Origin: Chryseolinea lacunae
GTDB lineage: Bacteria > Bacteroidota > Bacteroidia > Cytophagales > Cyclobacteriaceae
Reading direction: 5' to 3'
DNA length: 64,000 bases
Assembly (NCBI RefSeq): GCF_016735595.1
Contig: NZ_JAERRB010000016.1
Location: 110,471 to 174,470 of the forward strand
The notes beneath the pieces are model-generated. The model made no database searches. It saw only the letters and a program-made list of their open reading frames with translations, and was not told the origin of the DNA. Below are positions 1 to 9,716 of this stretch, piece after piece (within the stretch, counting starts at the first letter, position 1; every line of letters starts with the position of its first letter). The translations under genes and the position numbers were made by a program.

Positions 1-2
1 AT

Positions 3-1199
3 GCGCTTGCCAAGGCCACAGGCTCGAAAGTATTGCTGATGAACAACCTGCTCTATTTTTCGTCGCTCTTCGAATCGAAGAATGACTTTAAGAAAGCCCT
101 TGACTACCGAAAGCGCTACCAGTCCATGCACGATTCCATCTACAGCGAAAACAATGCGTTGAAGCTGGCCGAGATGCAGGCGTTGTATCAGATGGAGCAA
201 AAGAACCAGGAGATATCCTTTTTGAACCAGGAGAAGGAAATTCAATCCAACAAAATTGAGCTGCAACGGTCGCGCATCGAACAGCAAAATATCTTTATTT
301 TCTCGGGACTGGTGGTTGTTATCCTCATCTCCATTTTGGCCTACAAATCCTACCAGCACGCCACGCGCATCCGCAAAGCAAATTTTGAGATGCTGGAACA
401 AAAGGAGGAGATTCAGGCCCAGTCGGAAGAGCTGATTGAAGCCAATCAAACCATTGCTCAAATCAACAAAAACCTGGAAGTTAAAATAGAGGATCGTACG
501 TTGGCGTTGCGTCAGGCCTATAAGGAGCTCGACACGTTCTTCTACCGGTCGTCGCATGATTTTCGTCGGCCACTCACCACGTTTATGGGACTAGCCGAAG
601 TGGCAAAAATTACGGTGAAAGATCCCAACGCGCTCGAGCTGTTTGCCAAGGTCAGAGAAACGGCCAACAACCTCGACAAGATGCTGATCAAACTGCAGTC
701 TATCAGCGACGTGGGCGCACAGCAACTGGTATATAAGGAAGTGTTTGTTCGGGAAATCGTGAACAACGTGTGCGATAGCTTTGCCGACGAGCTGCGAACA
801 AAAGGCATTGCCGTGTTGTGCGACGTGGACCTGAAACAATCGTTCTTCTCCTATCCGGCCATGGTGAAGATTGTGATCGAGAACCTGATCGAGAACGCCA
901 TCTTCTTTAGCATGCCTCATGAACCCTTCATCAAAGTGCGGGCACACGATGTGGACGGGCAAATTATTCTGGAAGTGGAAGACAACGGTCAGGGCATCGA
1001 GAAGCAATATGAAGGACGCATCTTCGATATGTACTTTCGCGGCAACGAACGCTCCAAGGGCAACGGGCTTGGTCTTTACATCGTGAAGAAGGCTGTGGAG
1101 AAACTCAATGGGCAGGTCGAGCTGCAAAGCGAACCGGGCAAAGGGTCGTTGTTCAAGATCACATTCCCCATCGACCAGCAACACACAGAGATAATCTGA
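3..1199 (+). CDS. TPR-type sensor histidine kinase, C-terminal part (5' end outside window)
   Basis: Cytoplasmic-facing histidine kinase that would autophosphorylate and pass phosphate to a response regulator not seen here. The frame is open back to base 3, and the residues before the first internal ATG (base 33) align with the last TPR of the next gene, so the true start lies upstream of the window. Visible order: end of a TPR region, coiled coil, one transmembrane helix (about residues 100-120 of the visible part), a second coiled coil, H-box SSHDFRRPL, N-box ENLIENAIFF, G1 DNGQGI, F-box and G2 GNGLGLYIVKKA. All catalytic boxes are intact. A 58-bp gap separates it from a paralogue in the same orientation. 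The stimulus is unknown. Confidence 0.9.
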   Translation, partial: ALAKATGSKVLLMNNLLYFSSLFESKNDFKKALDYRKRYQSMHDSIYSENNALKLAEMQALYQMEQKNQEISFLNQEKEIQSNKIELQRSRIEQQNIFIFSGLVVVILISILAYKSYQHATRIRKANFEMLEQKEEIQAQSEELIEANQTIAQINKNLEVKIEDRTLALRQAYKELDTFFYRSSHDFRRPLTTFMGLAEVAKITVKDPNALELFAKVRETANNLDKMLIKLQSISDVGAQQLVYKEVFVREIVNNVCDSFADELRTKGIAVLCDVDLKQSFFSYPAMVKIVIENLIENAIFFSMPHEPFIKVRAHDVDGQIILEVEDNGQGIEKQYEGRIFDMYFRGNERSKGNGLGLYIVKKAVEKLNGQVELQSEPGKGSLFKITFPIDQQHTEII

Positions 1200-1257
1200 T
1201 CGCCGGCAAGGATTAGCGCAGAATTCTGTTTAGCTTTAAGAGGCTCAGAATCTCTTC

Positions 1258-3960
1258 ATGCGTCTATTGTTTATCAGTTTTGCTTTAGGATGGCTTGTTC
1301 CGATGTTTGCTCTTGCGCAGACGTCGCGCATCACCGACCTCGAAAGCAAATTGTCGCGGGCAGAAAGCCCCGAACAAAAAGCCGAGATTCTACACGAGCT
1401 TGCCTCCGCCACTTGGGACTATGATTTTGAAAAAGCCTATGGCTATGCGCAAAAGGCCTGGTTGCTATCGCGTCAGAATCAATATGTGAAAGGGCAGGTG
1501 CAGGCGTTGACAGACATTGGACTGTATCATTACTTCTCCGGAAACTATACCCAGGCCTCGGCACGCTATCACGAGGCGGTGCGCCTGTGTGGTTCACACC
1601 GCTACGGCGCCTACCCGGCCTACACACTCACCCGCCTTGGCAACTTGTGCCGGGTGCAAGCCAAGTTCGACTCGGCCCGTTATTTTTATGATGCGTCACT
1701 GAAGCTTCTGGCCGACATGAAGAGTCCGGGCGCACTGTCGTCGGTCTACTATAACAAGGGGGCGCTTGCTCTCAGTCTTTCTGCATTCGATTCGGCGCTG
1801 GTGTTTTTCCGGCAGTCAGAGGCCATCCGAAAGCAAAGCGACACCCTCAACCTGATGGAATGTTGGCATGGCATCGGACAGGCACACCAGGGTGCAGCAC
1901 GGTTTGATTCGGCCTTGTACTTCTATGACAAAGCGTTTCGCATGGCCTTGCGGCACAAGGATCGGGAGCAGCAAATGGTGTACTATACTCATAGGGGAGA
2001 GATCTATACCATCCGGGGCGACTACAAGAATGCCATCCGTGATTTTTCGCAGGCCCTCGACATTCTCAGTCGTCACCGCTTCAAGCGTTATCATGCGCTG
2101 GTGCTGCGCCACATTGCCGAAGTATACGACGCGCAGGGGGACTTCAGGCGTGCCAACGAACATTTTCTGACGGCACTGCGCATGCAGGAGGCGATGAACA
2201 ACAAGCAAGAGATTGGAAAACTTTATGGCGACCTGGCGTGGCTATACATCCACGAACGCAACGACTCTGTGGCTTCTCAATATGCCGCGAACACCTTGCG
2301 TGTGATGGAGGAGATTGGCGACAAGTCGGGGATATCGTTTGCCCACAATGTGCTGGGGTTCATTCACTATTCACATCGGCGCATGGACGAAGCGCTGGAA
2401 CACTACCAGAAGGCGCTGGCCCTCCGCAAGGAAATCAAAGCCATGCAATTGTATTCGGGCACGATGTTTAACATTGCGCGGGTATATGAAAAGCAAGGGG
2501 CCTATGCCCGTGCCCGGGAGTATCTGGTGCAGGCGTTGGCGTTGGATGAGCGAAGCAACGACCTGCCGGGGTTGGTAATGACCTACAACGCTCTTGGCGC
2601 GCTCTCCTCCAAAACCAAACTCGCTGCCGATGCCGAACAATATCTCAACAAGGCACAAGCCCTGGCGCGGCAAATTGGCGCGCGGAGTGAGCTCCGGAAC
2701 AACTACAAGATTTTTGCCGATCACTACCGCGCCAAAGGCGACCTGACCCAGGCGCTCGTGTTTTATGATCGCTACATCGCGCTGAACGATTCGATCTTTA
2801 CCCGTCAAAATGCATCGAAAATCGCAGAGATGAACGCGCTCTATGAGCTTGAGAAAAAAGAACGCGAAATACAATCGCTCAACCAGCAAAACGAAGTGAG
2901 TCAGAATGAGATTCAGCTCCAAAAAACACAGTTGAGTTTGCAGCGATCGTATCTCACGTTCACCATTGCCGGACTGGCCCTGCTGGGATTGATGGCCTAC
3001 ATGTTCTTTTTGAACGCTCGCCTGAAGAACAAAGCCAACCGGGATTTGAAGCGATTCAACACCGAAGTCCAGGAGCAGAAAGAAGAAATTCAAGCACAGT
3101 CGGAAGAGTTGACTGAAGCCAACAATTCACTGATGCTGCTCAACAACGAGTTGGTTGAAAAAACGGAGGAGGTACAGGCGCAGGCCGAAGAGCTTCGCGA
3201 AAGCAACGAAATGATCACGGAGATCAATCGCGACCTCGATCAGATTGTGACCAAGCGCACGTTCGAGTTGCAGGAAGCCTTTAAAGAGCTTGATACATTT
3301 TTCTACCGTTCGTCGCACGATTTCCGACGGCCGCTCACCACCTTCATGGGGTTGGCCGAAGTGGCCAAGATCACACTGAAAGATCCGGTGGCGCTAGAGC
3401 TTTTTGCGAAAGTGAATGAGACCGCGTTCAGCCTCGACAAGATGTTACTGAAACTGCAGTCCATCAGCGACGTGGGCGCCCAACAACTCATTTTTCGGGA
3501 AGTGTGGATACGTGAAATTTACGAGAGCGTGTGCACCACCTTTCGCGAAGACCTGCAACGCCTCAAGATCGGTGTTCATGCCCAGGTAAATCTTCAAACG
3601 TCGTTCATTTCTTATCCGGTGATGGTGCGGATCATTATCGAAAACCTGGTAGAGAATGCCATTCATTTTTGTACACCCGAAGACCCGTATATCTTTCTGC
3701 GCGCGCGACAGGAAGGCGACAATGCGGTGATCGAAGTGGAGGACAACGGTCAGGGTATTGATGAGCATTATTCAGACAAAATTTTCGACATGTACTTCCG
3801 GGCGAGCGAGCGTTCAAAAGGCAATGGACTCGGACTCTACATTGTCAAAAAGGCCGTGAAGAAACTGAACGGCAGCCTGGAACTTGTTACCAAAGTGGGC
3901 AAGGGATCACGCTTCATCATCACGCTCCCCATGAACAAATCTACCATCCATAAATTCTAA
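1258..3960 (+). CDS. TPR-repeat sensor histidine kinase
   Basis: Full-length 900-residue membrane histidine kinase. A signal peptide (residues 1-20, ending FALAQ) is followed by about ten tetratricopeptide repeats (roughly 30-530) that would lie in the periplasm. Then come a coiled coil, one transmembrane helix (about 564-585), a long EEIQAQSEEL-type coiled coil, the DHp helix with H-box SSHDFRRPL (about 680-750) and an HATPase_c domain with DNGQGI and GNGLGLYIVKKA (about 780-895). The DHp helix is almost identical to that of the upstream gene while the sensor parts differ more, which points to tandem duplication. No response regulator is adjacent, so its partner is encoded elsewhere. It ends at a strong bidirectional terminator. 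Confidence 0.93.
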   Translation: MRLLFISFALGWLVPMFALAQTSRITDLESKLSRAESPEQKAEILHELASATWDYDFEKAYGYAQKAWLLSRQNQYVKGQVQALTDIGLYHYFSGNYTQASARYHEAVRLCGSHRYGAYPAYTLTRLGNLCRVQAKFDSARYFYDASLKLLADMKSPGALSSVYYNKGALALSLSAFDSALVFFRQSEAIRKQSDTLNLMECWHGIGQAHQGAARFDSALYFYDKAFRMALRHKDREQQMVYYTHRGEIYTIRGDYKNAIRDFSQALDILSRHRFKRYHALVLRHIAEVYDAQGDFRRANEHFLTALRMQEAMNNKQEIGKLYGDLAWLYIHERNDSVASQYAANTLRVMEEIGDKSGISFAHNVLGFIHYSHRRMDEALEHYQKALALRKEIKAMQLYSGTMFNIARVYEKQGAYARAREYLVQALALDERSNDLPGLVMTYNALGALSSKTKLAADAEQYLNKAQALARQIGARSELRNNYKIFADHYRAKGDLTQALVFYDRYIALNDSIFTRQNASKIAEMNALYELEKKEREIQSLNQQNEVSQNEIQLQKTQLSLQRSYLTFTIAGLALLGLMAYMFFLNARLKNKANRDLKRFNTEVQEQKEEIQAQSEELTEANNSLMLLNNELVEKTEEVQAQAEELRESNEMITEINRDLDQIVTKRTFELQEAFKELDTFFYRSSHDFRRPLTTFMGLAEVAKITLKDPVALELFAKVNETAFSLDKMLLKLQSISDVGAQQLIFREVWIREIYESVCTTFREDLQRLKIGVHAQVNLQTSFISYPVMVRIIIENLVENAIHFCTPEDPYIFLRARQEGDNAVIEVEDNGQGIDEHYSDKIFDMYFRASERSKGNGLGLYIVKKAVKKLNGSLELVTKVGKGSRFIITLPMNKSTIHKF

Positions 3961-4005
3961 AAAAGGAAAGCCCTGCTGTTTTGTTCAGCAGGGCTTTCCT
4001 TTTTT
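3961..4005. terminator. Bidirectional intrinsic terminator
   Basis: An 18-bp stem (3961-3978 with 3986-4003) around the loop TTTTGTT, A-rich on the left and T-rich on the right. It sits between convergent genes, and the stop codon of the oxidoreductase gene (4004-4006) lies at its edge. Confidence 0.92.
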
Positions 4006-5407
4006 ACGACACCATCTTTGCTGTTTCAGGATCCCAGTTGATAATTCTTTTTTCGGCCACACTTTTATTACATGCCAATGCCGGGCCTGCGGCACGCATG
4101 CCAAACAATGCATCTTCTTTGATGGTGGTTTTTTCGCGAATGCCACGGTAGAAATTTACGTGGTGATCGAAGTTCGCGCTGTACTTGTCGGGTGCCTTAT
4201 AGGTTGTGCCCGGATTGATCATTTCGGGTTTGCTCGCGGGATATTTTGCCTTATACCACTTTTCGTATTCCTTCTGTTGGGCTTCGGTGAAGGTGCCGAA
4301 CGAATCCCATCCGCCATAGCCGGGAGCTTTTGGAGTTTTGTTCAGCGTCACGGTCACTTCGCTCCAGCCCATGGTGATCACGCCATCGGTGCCGATGAGG
4401 CGCAGGCGTTCACCGTCGCGGCTGCCATCGGCAAAGTTCACGCGCATTTGCAGATTGAAGGCCGGGTGCTTGTCGGAGGCTGGGTAGTCGCAGAGGCCTG
4501 TAATGAGATCGGGCACGTCGCGGCCATCTTTCCAATAGCGGAGGCCGCCGGTGGCATACACGCGGTTCGGACCTTTTGAGCTGGTCACCGTGTGCAGCCC
4601 CGAGAAGAGGTGCACAAAAAGATCGCCGGCGATGCCGGTTCCGTAATCCTGATAATTTCTCCAGCGGAAAAAGCGCATGGGGTCAAAGGGCACTTTGGGC
4701 GCGTCACCAAGGAAGCGATCCCAGTCCACGGTGTTGGTGCTGGCATCGGTTGGAATGGAATATTGCCATGCGCCCCCGCCGCCCTGGCGGTCCATCCAGG
4801 TCTCAACCAAAACCAACTCGCCGATCACGCCCGACTCAAAAATCTCGCGTGTCTTTTCCGTGGCGATGGAGCTCACGCGCTGGCTTCCAATCTGCACCAC
4901 CTTTCCGGTTTTTCGTTGTGCGGCGATCACCTCGGCGCCTTCTTCCAGTTTGTGAACCATGGGTTTTTCGCAATACACATGCTTGCCTTTGTTCAGGGCT
5001 TCAATGGTGATGTGATCGTGCCAGTGATCGGAGGTGGCAATGATGACGGCATCAATATCTTTGCGGCCCAGGATCTCGTGGTAGTCTTTGGTTGTGAAAA
5101 TATCTTTGCCATACAATTCTTTCGTGCGGTCGAGCCTTCCGGTGTAGAGGTCGCACGCGGCGACCAGCTTCACGCCAGGCACTTGCTGCGACGTTTCCCA
5201 GTTGTTGAAACCCATGATGCCCATACCAATCACGGCCACGTTCACCTGGTCGTTGGGGGCAAATTGTTTGGTGTATGGCACGGGTCCGGGCAGCGTCACC
5301 ACCTTGCCTTTCTGTGCAATGAGCATAGAAGGTACACTGGTGAGAATAGCCCCGCCGACGGCCTTTTTAATAAAATTTCTTCGCGATTTTTGTGAAGGTG
5401 CAGGCAT
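4004..5407 (-). CDS. Gfo/Idh/MocA family oxidoreductase, Tat-exported
   Basis: NAD(P)-dependent sugar or inositol-type dehydrogenase of 467 residues. The N-terminus carries a twin-arginine signal (SRRNFIKKA, then a hydrophobic stretch to about residue 32), so it is probably folded with cofactor and exported to the periplasm. The Rossmann motif VAVIGMGIMG starts near residue 58, and the family catalytic/binding motif CEKPM is near 147. Such exported members are common in Bacteroidota and act on unknown sugars, often in glycan breakdown. No carbohydrate operon surrounds it, so the substrate cannot be given. The ATG at 5407 puts the Tat motif at the expected distance. It is transcribed alone. 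Confidence 0.9.
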   Translation of the reverse strand: MPAPSQKSRRNFIKKAVGGAILTSVPSMLIAQKGKVVTLPGPVPYTKQFAPNDQVNVAVIGMGIMGFNNWETSQQVPGVKLVAACDLYTGRLDRTKELYGKDIFTTKDYHEILGRKDIDAVIIATSDHWHDHITIEALNKGKHVYCEKPMVHKLEEGAEVIAAQRKTGKVVQIGSQRVSSIATEKTREIFESGVIGELVLVETWMDRQGGGGAWQYSIPTDASTNTVDWDRFLGDAPKVPFDPMRFFRWRNYQDYGTGIAGDLFVHLFSGLHTVTSSKGPNRVYATGGLRYWKDGRDVPDLITGLCDYPASDKHPAFNLQMRVNFADGSRDGERLRLIGTDGVITMGWSEVTVTLNKTPKAPGYGGWDSFGTFTEAQQKEYEKWYKAKYPASKPEMINPGTTYKAPDKYSANFDHHVNFYRGIREKTTIKEDALFGMRAAGPALACNKSVAEKRIINWDPETAKMVS

Positions 5408-5666
5408 ACATTTTCAGTTGTAGGGGTATGGTGGGGAAGTTACACTTTTTGATAAAAAAAGAAACTCCCTTTGCTGTGAGCGGCGACACTCCGTGTTTTT
5501 CGCAAGCAAGAACGGAGCTCTCTGAATTGAAATTAGAAACGGTATACCCTATCTTGCCCCGCACACAAACACACGTAGCTGATAGAATGGTGAGACTGCG
5601 CAGCGAAGACCACTACGAAGCCGCGCAGGCATAGCAGAGAAAAAGAAACCCGTAATAAAAGAGACC

Positions 5667-6692
5667 ATGAATTTTAATTTCTTCCGAAACAAAAGCGTCG
5701 CCATCGATCTGGGCAACAACAACACGGTGGTGAGCGACATACATAAAGTGCTTTTGGCACAGCCATCTTACATCGTGTTCGACACCGAAACGCACGCCGT
5801 GAAAGCGGTGGGCAATAAGGCTTTCAGTATGTTCGAGAAAAACCATGATGAGCTGCGTCCGGTTAAACCCCTACGTGGAGGTGTGATTGCCGACTATGAT
5901 TCGGCCAGCAAAATGATTCGCGAAATGCTTTCCCAGGCGTCGATGCAGTCGTCGTTCCTGGGAGGATATGACAACATGATTGCCGGCATTCCCTACTACA
6001 CCACCGAGGTGGAGCGTCGTGCCCTGCGCGATGCCTTGGGACAGTTCAACTCGCGCCATTCCTACATGGTCTACGAGCCCCTGGCCGCCGCATTGGGTAT
6101 TGGCCTCAACATACGCGAACCCGACGGGAAGATGCTGATCGACATCGGCGGGGGCATCACGGAGATTGTGGTGATATCGCTGTCCGGCGTGGCGGCTTTT
6201 CAATCCGTTAAAGTAGCCGGCGACACATTCGACGAACAGATTCAGGATCACTTCCGTCGCGCTTATAACATAGCCATCGGTCTGAAGACGGCCGAGCAAA
6301 TCAAAATCAACGTGGGCGCGGCCATCGACAAGATTGAAGGAGCACCCAAACCCATGCTGGTGCGTGGCAAAGACCTAATCGAAGGCCTTCCGGTGACGCG
6401 CTCGATCGACCACAGTGAAGTGGCCTTTGTGCTGGAGAAATCCGTGAGCGCCATCGAACATTGCATCGTGCAAACACTCGAAACCTGCCCGCCCGAACTG
6501 GCCGCCGACATCTATCACAACGGCATTCACCTCACTGGCGGAAGCGCCATGCTCCGTGGCCTGAAGGAGCGATTCGAAGCGAAAATGAGACTGCCCGTGC
6601 ACGTCGATCCGCAAGCCCTGCTGTCAGTGAGCAAAGGCATTGCCGAAACATTGAAGGATACAAAAAAATACCAGGGTATACTGCTTCAGTAG
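5667..6692 (+). CDS. MreB-like actin homologue (solo)
   Basis: Bacterial actin-fold ATPase of 341 residues. It keeps the family motifs: phosphate-1 loop with the variant DLGNNNT (residues 14-20; usual MreB is DLGTANT), an EPLAAALGIG stretch, phosphate-2 LIDIGGGITE and the adenosine motif LTGGSAML. Canonical mreB in this phylum sits with mreC, mreD, a penicillin-binding protein and rodA. None of these is here, so this is likely a second, divergent MreB paralogue with a role in shape or polarity that cannot be fixed from sequence. A weak promoter-like TTG-N20-TATCTTG (5527-5556) lies upstream. The gene ends at a clear terminator. Confidence 0.88.
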   Translation: MNFNFFRNKSVAIDLGNNNTVVSDIHKVLLAQPSYIVFDTETHAVKAVGNKAFSMFEKNHDELRPVKPLRGGVIADYDSASKMIREMLSQASMQSSFLGGYDNMIAGIPYYTTEVERRALRDALGQFNSRHSYMVYEPLAAALGIGLNIREPDGKMLIDIGGGITEIVVISLSGVAAFQSVKVAGDTFDEQIQDHFRRAYNIAIGLKTAEQIKINVGAAIDKIEGAPKPMLVRGKDLIEGLPVTRSIDHSEVAFVLEKSVSAIEHCIVQTLETCPPELAADIYHNGIHLTGGSAMLRGLKERFEAKMRLPVHVDPQALLSVSKGIAETLKDTKKYQGILLQ

Positions 6693-6714
6693 TGACTTCG
6701 GTTTTTATAGAGAA

Positions 6715-6752
6715 AATCAAAAAGGACCACGATGAAGTGGTCCTTTTTGATT
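6715..6752. terminator. Bidirectional intrinsic terminator
   Basis: A 16-bp stem AATCAAAAAGGACCAC (6715-6730) pairs with 6737-6752 around the loop GATGAA. It lies between the convergent mreB-like and barrel genes. Confidence 0.92.
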
Positions 6753-6776
6753 GATTGTGTCTATGAATACTCTCTC

Positions 6777-7649
6777 TTACCTGCTTCTTGGCTTGCGATA
6801 GTATGCCTTGCGCTTTCTGTTGTAGAGTTTACGATCACTGTTCTCAAACAGACTCACCGGCAAATAATACTGCAGGGTTATGTTTGTAATGAAGTAGCCG
6901 TCTTTTTTATCGGGGTTGCCACGAACACCTTTGGTGTAAGGAACGTCAGCACCGATTTCGCCTCTGCGGTCAGAAAGTGCACGCGACAAGTCGCTCTGCA
7001 ATGTGGCAGGATCAGGGTAACGTCGTGAACTCACATCGTCAAGGTAGTCGGTGAAGGTGATCCGGTAGCCGGCTTCTACAAGGATGTTGAAGAAGGGATT
7101 GAGCTTCACGCGTGCACCCAGGCCAAAAGGGATCACAGGCTGCACACGGCTATACTTCACACCCTCCGTTTGCAGGGGAGCAAGCGGGTAGGAGTTGCCT
7201 TCATATTTGGCTTTGGGATTGAAATACAGCACGCCGATGCCGGCGAAGGCATGCACGTTCAACTTTGACCGCTGATAGAAGCGCAGTCCCATAGGGCTGA
7301 GGTTAACCGCCCCCAAGACGCTGAATTCAATACAATTTGAAGTGAATGACAAATTTCGTTTAACGCGGTCATCGTCAGCTTTGGCATCGTCGCCCGACAA
7401 TTGGAACCAGGTTAACTCAGCCCGCGCGCTGATGCGGCTGCTGAGGTAATATTCAGCACCAAGGGCAATGTTGGGTTTCAGTTTTCCGAATTCGCCCGGG
7501 TTCACCATCTCACCATAATAATTGGCCGTGCCAGAGCCAACGCTCACAAGGAAGTTTCGTTCCTGGCGGAGCAAATTGAAACTCTGAGAATACCCAAGCA
7601 AGGGCATTCCAGTAACAATAACTATAGCGAGGATAGCTAACCTTTTCAT
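6777..7649 (-). CDS. Outer-membrane beta-barrel protein (DUF6089-like)
   Basis: Protein of 290 residues with a Sec signal peptide (cleavage after GYSQ, about residue 22) followed by alternating amphipathic strands typical of an 8-10 stranded outer-membrane barrel. The early GSGTANYYGEM segment resembles DUF6089/OmpA-like barrels of Bacteroidota. The C-terminus is an unusual basic tail rich in Arg, Lys and Tyr (RKRKAYYRKPRSR). That makes it unclear whether the last strand is the barrel-closing signal. Function is unknown. It lies 63 bp downstream of sucC on the same strand and could share its transcript. Confidence 0.75.
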   Translation of the reverse strand: MKRLAILAIVIVTGMPLLGYSQSFNLLRQERNFLVSVGSGTANYYGEMVNPGEFGKLKPNIALGAEYYLSSRISARAELTWFQLSGDDAKADDDRVKRNLSFTSNCIEFSVLGAVNLSPMGLRFYQRSKLNVHAFAGIGVLYFNPKAKYEGNSYPLAPLQTEGVKYSRVQPVIPFGLGARVKLNPFFNILVEAGYRITFTDYLDDVSSRRYPDPATLQSDLSRALSDRRGEIGADVPYTKGVRGNPDKKDGYFITNITLQYYLPVSLFENSDRKLYNRKRKAYYRKPRSR

Positions 7650-7712
7650 GTTGTTTTTAGAGCCAAACTTCGTGAAATATAGGAAAAATAACTTTAATGG
7701 ACGAAAGAGGGC

Positions 7713-8924
7713 CTAAGCCAGCACTTCTTTCACCTTTTGTGCCGCGTCTTTCAAGACAATCGCTGAAAATACTTTCAATCCCGACTGCTCAATAATCTTA
7801 GCTCCTTCTTCAGCATTTGTTCCTTGCAATCTGACAATGATAGGAACGTGAATGTCGCCGATCTTCTTGTAGGCTTCTACCACACCGTTGGCTACCCGGT
7901 CGCAACGAACAATGCCGCCAAAGATGTTGATGAGAATCGCTTTTACATTGGGATCTTTCAGGATGATGCGGAAACCGGCTTCAACCGTTTCGGCATTTGC
8001 TCCACCACCCACGTCCAGGAAGTTCGCAGGTTCGCCACCAGAAATTTTAATAATGTCCATGGTGGCCATGGCCAGTCCCGCGCCGTTCACCATGCAGCCC
8101 ACGTTGCCGTCGAGCTTCACATAGTTGAGGCCGGCTTTGCCTGCTTCCACTTCCAAGGGATCTTCTTCTGTGATATCTCTCAGCTCAGCCAGGTCTTTAT
8201 GACGGTAGAGTGCGTTGTCGTCGAGGTTCACTTTTGCATCCACGGCCAGGATCCGGTTGTCGGAGGTCTTCAGCAGCGGGTTGATTTCGAACATGGAGGC
8301 GTCCAGGCCAAGGTAGGCACTGTAGAGGGAATGGATGAACTTCACACCTTCTTTGAACGCGTTGCCTTCCCAGCCCAGGGCGAAGGCGATTTTGCGCGCC
8401 TGGAATCCCTGTAAGCCAATAGCCGGATCAATCCATTCTTTTATGATCTTTTCGGGATGTGTCTCGGCAATTTCTTCGATGTTCATGCCGCCTTCGGTCG
8501 ACGCCATGATGACGGGACGTGCTTTGGAGCGATCCAGCAGGATGCTCATATAATATTCTTTCGGTTCAGCTTCGCCGGGATAATAAACATCTTCGGCGAT
8601 GAGAACCTTGTTCACTTTCTTTCCTTCGGGGCCGGTTTGGTGGGTAACCAGGGTGCCGCCCAGGATGGCTTTCACTTTATCGGGAACTTCGGTGATGTTC
8701 TTGGCCAATACCACGCCGTGCGAGCCGGTCTCCTTCACTTTGCCTTTTCCACGACCGCCAGCATGAATCTGGGATTTAATCACAAACCATTTGGTGCCTG
8801 TTTCTGCCTGTAACTCCTTGGCGGCCTGAATGGCGCTGTCTGGTGTATCGGCCACAATGCCCCGTTGAATCGTCACGCCGTATTTCTTGAGAATCTCCTT
8901 GCCCTGATATTCGTGAATGTTCAT
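7713..8924 (-). CDS. sucC: Succinate-CoA ligase (ADP-forming) subunit beta
   Basis: Beta subunit of succinyl-CoA synthetase, the TCA-cycle enzyme that couples succinyl-CoA cleavage to ATP formation, working with SucD in the cytoplasm. The 403 residues begin [12 protein letters not shown]. They contain the ATP-grasp domain ([17 protein letters not shown] near 50-65) and the C-terminal CoA-ligase domain ([31 protein letters not shown]). Length and motifs are normal. sucD is not adjacent, which is common in this phylum. A promoter-like element lies just upstream, overlapping the control region of the divergent ABC gene. Confidence 0.97.
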   Translation of the reverse strand: MNIHEYQGKEILKKYGVTIQRGIVADTPDSAIQAAKELQAETGTKWFVIKSQIHAGGRGKGKVKETGSHGVVLAKNITEVPDKVKAILGGTLVTHQTGPEGKKVNKVLIAEDVYYPGEAEPKEYYMSILLDRSKARPVIMASTEGGMNIEEIAETHPEKIIKEWIDPAIGLQGFQARKIAFALGWEGNAFKEGVKFIHSLYSAYLGLDASMFEINPLLKTSDNRILAVDAKVNLDDNALYRHKDLAELRDITEEDPLEVEAGKAGLNYVKLDGNVGCMVNGAGLAMATMDIIKISGGEPANFLDVGGGANAETVEAGFRIILKDPNVKAILINIFGGIVRCDRVANGVVEAYKKIGDIHVPIIVRLQGTNAEEGAKIIEQSGLKVFSAIVLKDAAQKVKEVLA

Positions 8925-8941
8925 GAATTTTTTGTTTTGGG

Positions 8942-8972
8942 CGAAACTAGTTTATTTACAGCTTTATTTCAA
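8942..8972 (-). promoter_or_regulatory. Putative sucC promoter
   Basis: On the minus strand, TTG (8970-8972) and TAGTTTCG (8942-8949) are separated by 20 bp. This is close to the Bacteroidota TTTG/TAnnTTTG consensus. It lies 18 bp upstream of the sucC start. Confidence 0.5.
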
Positions 8973-8991
8973 GGAAACAGTTAAATCAACG

Positions 8992-9645
8992 ATGCTCCGG
9001 GCCACGAATATTGAAAAATCATACGGCGACCTACCGGTTTTGAAGGGCATCGACCTGCAAATCAGCAAAGGCGAAGTGGTGGCCATTGTCGGGGCCTCCG
9101 GGGCGGGAAAAAGCACCCTGCTCCACATCCTGGGCACATTAGACGCTCCCGACAAGGGCAAGGTCTTCATTCACGACAAAGATGTGTTTGGCCAGAGTGC
9201 ACGAAACCTGGCAGCATTTCGAAATACGTCTATTGGATTTGTTTTTCAATTTCACAACCTGCTGCCGGAGTTTTCGGCCATCGAGAACGTGATGATCCCG
9301 GGATTGATTGGTGGCCGCGAGGAACGGACCGTGAAAGAAAGAGCACTTTCGCTGCTGGATATGCTGGGATTGAAAGACCGTGTGCATCACAAACCGTCCG
9401 AGCTTTCGGGTGGCGAGCAACAGCGCATTGCCGTGGCACGGGCCATGATAAACTCACCGGCCTTGATCTTGGCAGACGAACCCAGCGGCAATCTTGATTC
9501 GAAGAATGCTGTGGAGCTGCATAATTTGTTTTTCAAGCTGCGAACGGAAATCGGACAAACGTTTGTGATCGTAACGCACAATGAACAACTGGCCGCGATG
9601 TCGGACCGGAAAATTGAATTGAAAGACGGCAGAATTAAAGTGTAG
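8992..9645 (+). CDS. LolD-type ABC transporter ATP-binding protein
   Basis: Cytoplasmic ATPase of 217 residues in the LolD/MacB group. It drives release of lipoproteins from the inner membrane or a related envelope export step, with a LolC/E-type permease that is not adjacent. It has Walker [10 protein letters not shown], a Q-loop in [12 protein letters not shown], signature [15 protein letters not shown], Walker B LILADEP with the group-typical SGNLDS, and H-loop VTHN. The frame is open upstream to 8917, but the ATG at 8992 gives the usual family N-terminus ([12 protein letters not shown]) and clears the divergent sucC start. Confidence 0.9.
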   Translation: MLRATNIEKSYGDLPVLKGIDLQISKGEVVAIVGASGAGKSTLLHILGTLDAPDKGKVFIHDKDVFGQSARNLAAFRNTSIGFVFQFHNLLPEFSAIENVMIPGLIGGREERTVKERALSLLDMLGLKDRVHHKPSELSGGEQQRIAVARAMINSPALILADEPSGNLDSKNAVELHNLFFKLRTEIGQTFVIVTHNEQLAAMSDRKIELKDGRIKV

Positions 9646-9652
9646 CAGCATA

Positions 9653-9716
9653 GCCAAAAAAGAAAGAAGAAGACCCCACTATCCTTCTCACAAATCGTGG
9701 TCTCCTTCTTTCGGCT
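9653..9716. terminator. Imperfect hairpin, probable terminator between convergent genes
   Basis: GAAAGAAG-AAGACC (9662-9675) pairs with GGTCTCCTTCTTTC (9699-9712) with one mismatch, and AGCC/GGCT extends the stem. The run of T falls on the minus-strand side, so it best fits termination of transcripts coming from mtaB. Confidence 0.5.

Noticed and set aside
5392..5634. Small plus-strand frame upstream of the mreB-like gene
   Set aside because: It overlaps the start of the divergent oxidoreductase gene and has no recognisable features.
8917..8991. Upstream extension of the LolD-type ATPase
   Set aside because: It overlaps the divergent sucC start and its promoter, and the extra residues are not part of the family.
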